NCBI RefSeq assembly: GCF_018294505.1
Contig: NC_057798.1
Coordinates: forward strand, 375,161,944-375,225,943
Source of the DNA: Triticum aestivum
Taxonomy: Eukaryota; Streptophyta; Magnoliopsida; Poales; Poaceae
Reading direction: 5' to 3'
DNA: 64,000 nucleotides
A program made the position numbers and the translations under genes. Shown here piece after piece: positions 57,401-64,000 of the stretch (its first letter is position 1; the number at the start of each line of letters is the position of its first letter). The notes under the pieces were generated by a model. That model did not search any database. It was not told where the DNA came from and was given only the letters and a program-made list of their open reading frames with translations.

Positions 57401-58905
57401 ATTGCTCAGCTCAACCTGGTCATAGTTGAGGCTGGCCTTGACAATATTCTGAAAGTTACCCCAACTCTTGAGGAAGAAATCCGCAAGGCCCAGCCCGGCG
57501 ATGCCGGTTTGCAGAAACGTGTCAAGCTTTCCGATTTCTCGAAAGGATACAGTTCCCTCCGATTCAGGGGAAGGATTTGTGTGCCTAATCAAGCAGATTT
57601 GAAGCAGAAGATCCTGTCAGAAGCCCATGAATCCTCGTATTCAATTCACCCAGGAGGCACAAAAATGTACGAAGACCTTCGAAAAATATTCTGGTGGGAT
57701 GGAATGAAGAAGGACATTGCTTATTTCGTGGCCTGTTGCGACATATGCAACAAGGTAAAGGCGGAACATCAGAAGCCAGCCAGACTTCTCCAACCGCGGC
57801 CAGTGTCACAATGGAAATGGGATGATGTCTGTATGGATTTCATCACCGGACTACCTAAGACCCGACGAGGCAATGATGCGATCTGGGTCATAGTGGATAC
57901 ATTAACCAAGGTAGCCCACTTCCTCCCAATCAAAACCTCATATCGAGCAGATGAGCTTGCACAACTGTATGTATCCAGAATAGTCAGTCTACTTGGAGTT
58001 CCCTGAACCATCACTTCTGACCGAGGTTCACTTTTTACCTCCGCTTTTTGTTCCCGTCTCCATCGAGCCTTAGAGACGGAGTTGAAGTACAGTACCGCTT
58101 ATCATCCTCAGATGGATGGACAAACAGAACGGGTAAACCAAATACTTGAGGATATGCTGCGAGCCTGTGTTTTGGCCCAAGGCCCAAAATGGGAAGACTG
58201 CTTATCGTACGCCAAATTCTCGTAGAACAATAGCTTCCAGACCAGTTTAAAAATGTCACCATATGAAGCTTTGTATGGCCGTAAGTGCCGCACTCCATTA
58301 AATTGGTCTCAAACTGGAGATAGCCATATTTTCGAAACGGATCTCATGCTGGAAGCCGAAAAGCAAGTCAAGGAAATTAGAGACAGACTGCAGTTGGCCA
58401 AATCACGACAGAAAAGTTATTATGATGCAAAGCACCGCCAGATCAGCTTTGAACCCAGAGAACATGTCTATATCCGAGTCACGCCTATGAAAGGTATCAA
58501 GAGGTTTCAGACTCGTGGAAAATTGGCACCCGGATTTATTGGTCCATTTCCCGTTATGACACGAGTGGGTGTTGTGGCATATCAGTTAGAGTTGCCCCTG
58601 AGTTATCAGACGTGCACAACGTGTTCCACGTTTCACAATTGCGATGGTGCATATCACCGCCCGAGAAAAAGACTGATTTGACAGAGATAAAGCTGGCAAA
58701 GGACTTAACCTATGAAGAGAGGCTGGTGAAGATTTTGGTTTAGATGGAAAGAGTAACTCGCAGTAAAGCACGAAAGTTTTACAAAGTCCAATGGAAGCAT
58801 CATACCGAGTCAAAATCAACCTGGGAATCAGAAGAATTTCTAAGGGCATGTTATCCAGAATGGTTTTCCCAAGCAACCGAATCTCTAGGACGAGATTCAT
58901 TTTAA
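54452..58905 (+). pseudogene. Chromovirus B gag-pol polyprotein, seven stops and one frameshift
   Basis: Gag carries a Pro-rich linker, the capsid block DADDWLRTMEKKLEVA...AAIWWEN and knuckle CFNCGQIGHYAKQC (about 55411). Protease follows (LFDSGASHSF, VILGMNWLT), then RT ([20 protein letters not shown]; catalytic [11 protein letters not shown]). RNase H ([23 protein letters not shown]) precedes integrase: HPGGTKMYEDL, CCDICNKVK, and D,D,E in CMDFITGLP, TSDRGS and GQTERVNQ. The C-terminal chromodomain ends in VQWKHHTESKSTWESEEF. All of it lies in one frame except after a one-base loss near 58600. Stops are at 55898, 56168, 57230, 57311, 58004, 58223 and 58741. Most can be explained by C-to-T changes in CGA or CAG codons. 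One polyprotein without a gag-pol shift is usual for plant chromoviruses. Confidence 0.9.
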
Positions 58906-58917
58906 GTGGGGGAGGTT
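58906..58917 (+). other. Chromovirus B polypurine tract
   Basis: GTGGGGGAGGTT lies between the end of pol and the 3' LTR. Confidence 0.8.
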
Positions 58918-61900
58918 TGTGACAGTCTGGTTTTTGCCCTCTTTTCTTTGCCTGGTTTTCAGGTGAGTTGGTTTTGAATATGGAGTTTTTGAATCACTTC
59001 ATTTGGACTTAACCACTTGGGTACTCATTGACTTTCACCCAAGTGCTCCCTCTCCTCCTCAAAACCATCATTTCACCCCTGGATTAACTCAAAATATTGC
59101 TTGGAATATTTTTCTTAAATGAAAATATTCATTTTTCCCTCCAAAACCCTAGTTAGCCCTTTGTGCTCCATAGCAACCCTAATTTTTCTTTCCCCAAAAA
59201 TCCTGAGAAAAATCCCAATTATTCTTTGGACCCTAGGGCACCTTTCTAAGCAAAGATATTTCACCACTCTTAGGAATATTTTGGCTACATAAAATAAATT
59301 CATTTTTGGACAAAAATGGTAGTTTCTACAGCAACTACCATTCTACTAGCTCCATTGTAGCTGGTTTTCCTTGTGCCTATTCACCTTAGTAAGTGTAAGC
59401 AAGCCTCCAAAGCTCAGCCCTTAACTCCCAGTGGTTTGACTAGAGTAAACCTCCAAAGTTACTATCCAGAAACTTCCTGGAAGTACAAATCCATTTCTAC
59501 TGCACCTGGATCCAAGCCAAACAGTGGTAACACTTCAAACTACCAAGGACTACATGCCAGACATCAAGTTAGCGCTTAGGGTGACCTGATGTCACGGTTC
59601 ATGCGGTGACCGTGTTCGTCCGGGCATGCTGGCATGCAAAACACGCGCTCTGCGTGCTGCCTAGGGCTCTGTTGAGCACGTGCTCGCTGCCCAGCCTGCC
59701 CGACTATGCCAGGCCTCGCCACCATCCCCATCTCCACCCCCTTAACTTCCCCTGGCACTCGTCGAAGTTGGAGCTTGCCGCAGCGGGCACGAGCACGGTC
59801 CGGCCAATGACACAGTGCACAGCGCACTGTGCTCGTCGTCTTCTCCCTTGTCCCTGTGCTTGTCCACGCCCGCCAATAGTTCCCGCGTGACCTCCATCGT
59901 CTTCCCCCTCTCTCGCTGGCGCCGTTCGTCGCCGGGTGCCGTGGACAGGTGTCCTCCGGCGGAGCCCAAACCCTCCTCGCCGCCCGCCTATAAATGCCAC
60001 CACCCCCGGCCTCTTTGAGCACCCACAGCTACTCCCACACCCTCCACAAACTTGTAGAAGCCGCAGCCCGGCCGGGCAGGCCGCGGGCTGCCGTCTCAAA
60101 GCTCGAGCTCGCCGGCGATCCCCTTTAGATCGTCCCCACAGCTCCAGCCCCTCCCCGGCCAGGGTGACCCTGCTAGGGCCTCCGCCACTCTTCGGGGAAG
60201 GCGTTCCGCCCTGTTGGAGCCCCTGGAGCCGCCCCGAGCCGCCACCGTCTTCATCTCCGGCGATCGCTGCCCTCTGCCTCCGCTGGAGAGGCCGTTTCCG
60301 ATGCCGTCCGATCACCTCTAGCCACGCTACGGGTACGGGCAGGTGCGCCATCTTCTTCTCCTTCGATTCCCCCCTCTCGTTTGACCCCAAGAACCCTCGA
60401 TGCCGGCGTGTGCTCCGACGAAGCTCCGCCTCCCTCTGTTTCCTTCTCCCCCTCCTTCGGCCTGACTAGCGGGGCCCGCTAGTCAGCCACTCAGTACGCG
60501 CGTGAGGCGGTACGAGTGGTGGCGCCCCGGGCGTTTACACCTTCGACGTCACCCCCCAGTCTGTTTTCTTTTTGAATCAAATTCATTTAAACTAGGAAAC
60601 TTCAAACAACCATAACTTTTTATCTATAAGTCCAAATGCATTGATTCTTTTTGCATTGTGTTCTTTGTCCAAAAATCTAACAGCACCCAAAAGATGGGAA
60701 TTTTCCTTGCTGTCTAGATTTTCTGGTAATTTTCAGAAGGTTTCTTGATGTTTTCTTTTTGTGGTTTTATTTATTTTCAGAAGAGCAAGCTTGTCTTGAG
60801 GATCACTAGGAGATTTGTGAACCTCATCAGCACTAAGGCAAGCCACAACAACATTTTCATAGTGCCACTTGAATATTTGTGTTTTCCTACTTGAACTTAT
60901 GATTATTCATGCATTTAAATAATTCTTATGATATGTATATTCTGTTTAATGCTTGCCATGTTAGATATGCTTGCTTTATAGAAAGTTTGAAATGAATATT
61001 GTTGATAAGCTAACAAGAACTTAGATATGAGTAATGATATAATGATATGGTCATGGAGGTAAATAATTAGTTTAATTATTATTCCTGCATGATGAAAAAT
61101 GATGAGATTGCTAGAAATGGTTTTGGTTTAAGTGAGGTTTGATCTTAACCAGAGAAGTATCTTGAGTTGGTGATGGCTCCGTGGGAGCGTAGGCGAAGTG
61201 GTTATTTTCTTGGTTATTTGATGCATATGTTAGTGATGCATAGCAAGGCATTATGACACCGGTTACTTTCACTTTAAGTTGAACCTGATAAATAACTCAA
61301 CTTGAATATGTTGTTGACCAGGTCGTGGTGCCGCTGAAACGAATTTTTCTCAGTGCAACCACATTTGCCGATATGGGACGGCCTTAATGCGTTCCATTGT
61401 CGTGCCTCTAGTCGGTGCCTCCATCTAGGGAAGGTTGTGGGCGTGTTGTACCCTGGCCCGGTAAGCAAGCATAACCTTGTGTGCCAGTTGATGAGTTATG
61501 TGTTTGGGTCCCAGAGTGGATCGTTGCCACGATGGTGGTTTGAGGTGTCTTGAGGTAGACACAGGGCCACCCAGGACTAGCCCGATGGGGATTGAGTCGG
61601 AGTGGCCGGGAGAGTGTCATGATAATGAAGTGGTTTCGTCGGAATGTCGTTGGTCCACCCGAATGGGAGGGCAAGGCCATGGGTTCCATAGTGTGGGTAC
61701 AGTGCGCTACCTCTGCAGAGTGTATTAATCTATCGATAGCCGAGTCCACGGTTACGGACACGCTCGAAAGTAGGGTACACCATGGGTCAACACTTAATAA
61801 ATTTGCACACTGAGACTTGCACTAAGGTAATGGCAGTGAGGCCATCATGTTGAGGTTGAGACCAAGTGTTGGTCAGGGTTGTGATCGCCGTAAGGATCAC

Positions 61901-62457
61901 GAGATTGTCGTTGAAGTTCTTCATGTTTGTGGTCTGGAAATGATCACGTTCGGTAAGCCAGTCCATGGGACGAGTACCACTTGAGCATATTCACAGCATG
62001 TTGGATATATATTGTTGCATTGTATTTAATTGGTTAAGTATCATGATATTGTTTGTCATTATGTTGATGCTTGTTGTGAGCTTGCAAGTACATTCAATGT
62101 ACTGACCTGGCGTGTCATGCCAGATTTCAGGAAAGTCTCGTTGGAAAGGAGAGATGTCCGAGTCTAGATCGTGTCCACATCGCTGTCCCTGTGCCATGGA
62201 GTCCCGCTACGACGTTATTCCGCTGTCGCGTAGTTGTCATGATCGAGGCCCCTTTATGTTTACTAAATAATGTACGTATTGTTCAGCCGCACCGTGTGTG
62301 CCGCTTGGCCTTGCTAACTGTTGTAATATGAACTATGCTCCGCTAGCATGAATAAAGCGATTGTTTTTCTGTACTAAGTTGTTGTGTGTTGCTAGAAGAC
62401 AAGGTCTCTGGGCTGGCAATGCAGGGTAGACCGGTCACTCTGAGCCAGGGTGCCACA
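58918..62457 (+). repeat. Chromovirus B 3' LTR (3540 bp)
   Basis: The LTR starts TGTGACAGTCTGG and ends GGGTGCCACA, collinear with the 5' LTR throughout. It includes the GC-rich segment 59580-60540 and the CTCTGCAGAGTGTAT motif near 61712. Confidence 0.95.
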
Positions 62458-64000
62458 CGACAGAGAGTAGGTTGGAAGGTTGACGCATGAGAGTGCATCT
62501 ACATCACTATCATCCAACCCTTGCTTGTACTTAAAGGTGCATTGAAGGCTGACGAGTTTTGACATTACCTTGCGCTGGAGCTCGGTATCGAGTTGTTGAT
62601 CGCCCAATGTGCAGAAGATCTTGTGTCCTATCAAGATGGTGATTGGTCCATGTTGTATATATGCTTACCATTTCTTCCTCGCCGTTGTCATCCCAAAAAC
62701 TCTTTCTCATAGGTGGAAAGTTTCTGATTTCGCACCCCCAAGGCCATCTTGGATGAGGTCGGCACCCACTTTGGTGTCACACACATCTTTCTCAATGGCG
62801 AATGGATGTGTGAAGTTAGGAAAATCAAGCATTGGGGTCGTTGCCATGGCTCGCTTCAGAAGCTCGAAGGTTGCTTGTGCCTGCTCATTCCACGCAAGTC
62901 CTTGCTTCTGGAGTAGTTGTGTCAACAGCTTGGCGATGATGCTGTAATGTGGTACAAACTTGCGGTAGTAGTTGGATAACCCAACGAAGCCGCGAATCTC
63001 CATCGCGGTGGATGGCACAGGCCACTCATGCATGGCGCTGATCTAGCCGGCATCGGTGGCCACCCCTTCGCAAGAGATGACATGGCCCAAGTATTTGATG
63101 TGCGGTTGCATGAACAAGCACTTGGACACTTTGGCATAGAGCTATTTACGGAGCAGTTTGAGCACTAGGCAAAGGTGTTTCTCATGTTCCTGCATGTTAG
63201 TTATGTAAATGATGATGTCGTCTAGGAAGACAATGACAAACTTAAGGATGTAGCCGGTGAACACCGTGTTCATCAGGCATTGGAAGGTTGCCACAGCGTT
63301 GGTAATCCCAAATGGCATCACAAGGAAGTGAAAGTGGTCGTTGTGGGTTTTAAATGCCATCTTATCCTCGTCGTTCAGTCGCATACAGAATTGGTGGTAG
63401 CTGTTGCACACAGGGAGCTTGGAGAAGAGTGTGATGCCAACGAGCTTATCCAGCAGTTCATCGACGATCGGTAGGGTAAATTCGTTCTTGATTGTAGCAG
63501 CATTGAGGCGGTGCTAGTCGATGCCGAAGCACCAGTTGTTATCCTTTTTCTTCACGATGATCACATGCGATGTGTATGTACTCATGATATGTGAGATAAT
63601 GTTGGCTTATAGCATGTCGCATACCTGCCACTCTATCTCGTCTCTTTGGAAGGGCGAGTACCGGTAGGGGCATTTGTTGATCATACTCCCGGTGAGGGTC
63701 GAGGCAGAGGGCTTGACGAACACATCCTTGAAGTTAGCAAGCACAATGCGAATGATAGGCGGCACCGGCTCATTGGACTCTCGTCCTCGGTAGTTCATGG
63801 TGTCTCCAATAGCACTACCACCTAGATCTCATTCTTTGCCTAACACTTGTACATGGTCGAGGTATTGAGTGCAATGAGCGTGATCTGAGCACACGCGTAT
63901 ACTCCATGGAGTGTGACCCCGCCATCCTTTCGGTTGCCAGCCAATCCATTCCCAGCGCACCATTGTAGGTGTCAAGCTCAAGCACATGTGTGTCCGTGTT
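62458..64000 (-). pseudogene. Gypsy C pol, protease end, RT and RNase H
   Basis: On the minus strand the sequence starts with the protease end GALGMDWL near 63960. The RT N-terminal region follows (63798-63607, with RYSPFQRDEIE), then LPVCNSYHQFCMRL and the catalytic FVIVFLDDIIIY (63411-63142). RT connection and RNase H start are at 63033-62707 (VGLSNYYRKFVPHYS, AQATFELLKRAM, TKVGADLIQDG), and the RNase H end near 62634-62458 reads LQCTFKYKQG and VDALS. Frames change several times and stops are present. It is cut by chromovirus B at 62462 and continues as integrase at 49691-48892. The sequence is distinct from both chromoviruses, so it is a third Gypsy lineage. It extends beyond the right edge of the window. 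Confidence 0.8.

Larger units (their letters stand above)
49692..62457 (+). mobile_element. Chromovirus B (Ty3/Gypsy), complete, 12766 bp
   Basis: The element is complete from 5' LTR (49692-53199) through primer site, an extra ORF (53371-54181), gag-pol with C-terminal chromodomain (54452-58905) and PPT to 3' LTR (58918-62457). An exact 5-bp target duplication brackets it. The LTRs are very long (3.5 kb) and differ by a few percent by eye (about eight changes in the first 240 bp), so the insertion is recent to middle-aged. Mutations make gag-pol non-functional. It lies in Gypsy C pol. Confidence 0.9.
49687..62462. repeat. Target site duplication pair CGACA around chromovirus B
   Basis: CGACA at 49687-49691 and again at 62458-62462 exactly brackets the LTR borders. 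The flanking Gypsy C frame is the same pol on both sides. Confidence 0.9.
48892..64000 (-). mobile_element. Gypsy C (minus strand), host of chromoviruses A and B
   Basis: Protease-RT-RNase H (64000-62458) and integrase (49691-48892) of one minus-strand Ty3/Gypsy pol are separated only by chromovirus B. The PR-RT-RH-INT order on both sides is collinear. Its LTRs and gag are outside the window or removed. The downstream end of the integrase is cut by the 3' LTR of chromovirus A. Confidence 0.8.

Overview
The window comes from a large grass genome, most likely Triticeae (wheat, Aegilops, barley or rye). This is inferred from BARE-1/Angela/WIS-type Copia LTRs, long chromovirus (Ty3/Gypsy) LTRs, and pol-less LARD-type elements with a tRNA-Asp-like primer site. 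There is no intact host gene, no rRNA or tRNA gene, no CRISPR array and nothing prokaryotic. Almost every base belongs to nested LTR retrotransposons.

Left block, 1-11927. The 3' part of a pol-less (LARD-like) element runs from 1 to 7692, with a broken zinc-knuckle Gag-like frame (to 1974), a 3.2-kb non-coding tract and a complete 3' LTR (5139-7692). It sits in a minus-strand LTR piece of a related family (7693-8440). That piece abuts a minus-strand BARE/Angela fragment (8441-11927) with gag, leader, primer site and a full LTR. The left partners of these insertions lie outside the window.

Island and solo LTR, 11928-16001. About 1.2 kb of sequence that I cannot assign to a transposon (11928-12178 plus 15078-16001) is split by a solo Gypsy-type LTR (12179-15077). 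On the minus strand it carries a possible terminal exon of a small Cys-containing protein and a second coding-like relic.

Central nest, 16002-48891. A decayed plus-strand Copia fragment (16002-~17860) and a Helitron-like 3' end (to 17951) precede chromovirus A, which is truncated on the left. Its pol is interrupted at 19002-42941 by a minus-strand BARE/Angela element with CAAGG target duplications. Two related LARD elements are inserted in the two LTRs of that BARE copy: LARD-I (19212-27598, TSD TTTAG/ATTAG) in its 3' LTR and LARD-II (35210-42191, TSD GGCTC) in its 5' LTR. With both removed, the BARE element is about 8.56 kb, a normal size for the group. Chromovirus A resumes at 42942 and ends with its 3' LTR (45194-48891).

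Right nest, 48892-64000. A minus-strand Gypsy element C (protease end, RT, RNase H, integrase) is split by chromovirus B (49692-62457; 3.5-kb LTRs, TSD CGACA). Chromovirus B keeps a whole gag-pol in nearly one frame, interrupted by seven stop codons and one frameshift, and has an extra ORF ahead of gag.

Inferred order of insertion: Gypsy C is oldest in the right part, then chromovirus A, BARE/Angela, then LARD-I and LARD-II. Chromovirus B entered Gypsy C independently. The most interesting unexplained features are multiplied polypurine-tract-like motifs and conserved hairpins in the pol-less elements, clusters of short palindromes in two LTR families, the extra ORF of chromovirus B, and the non-TE island.
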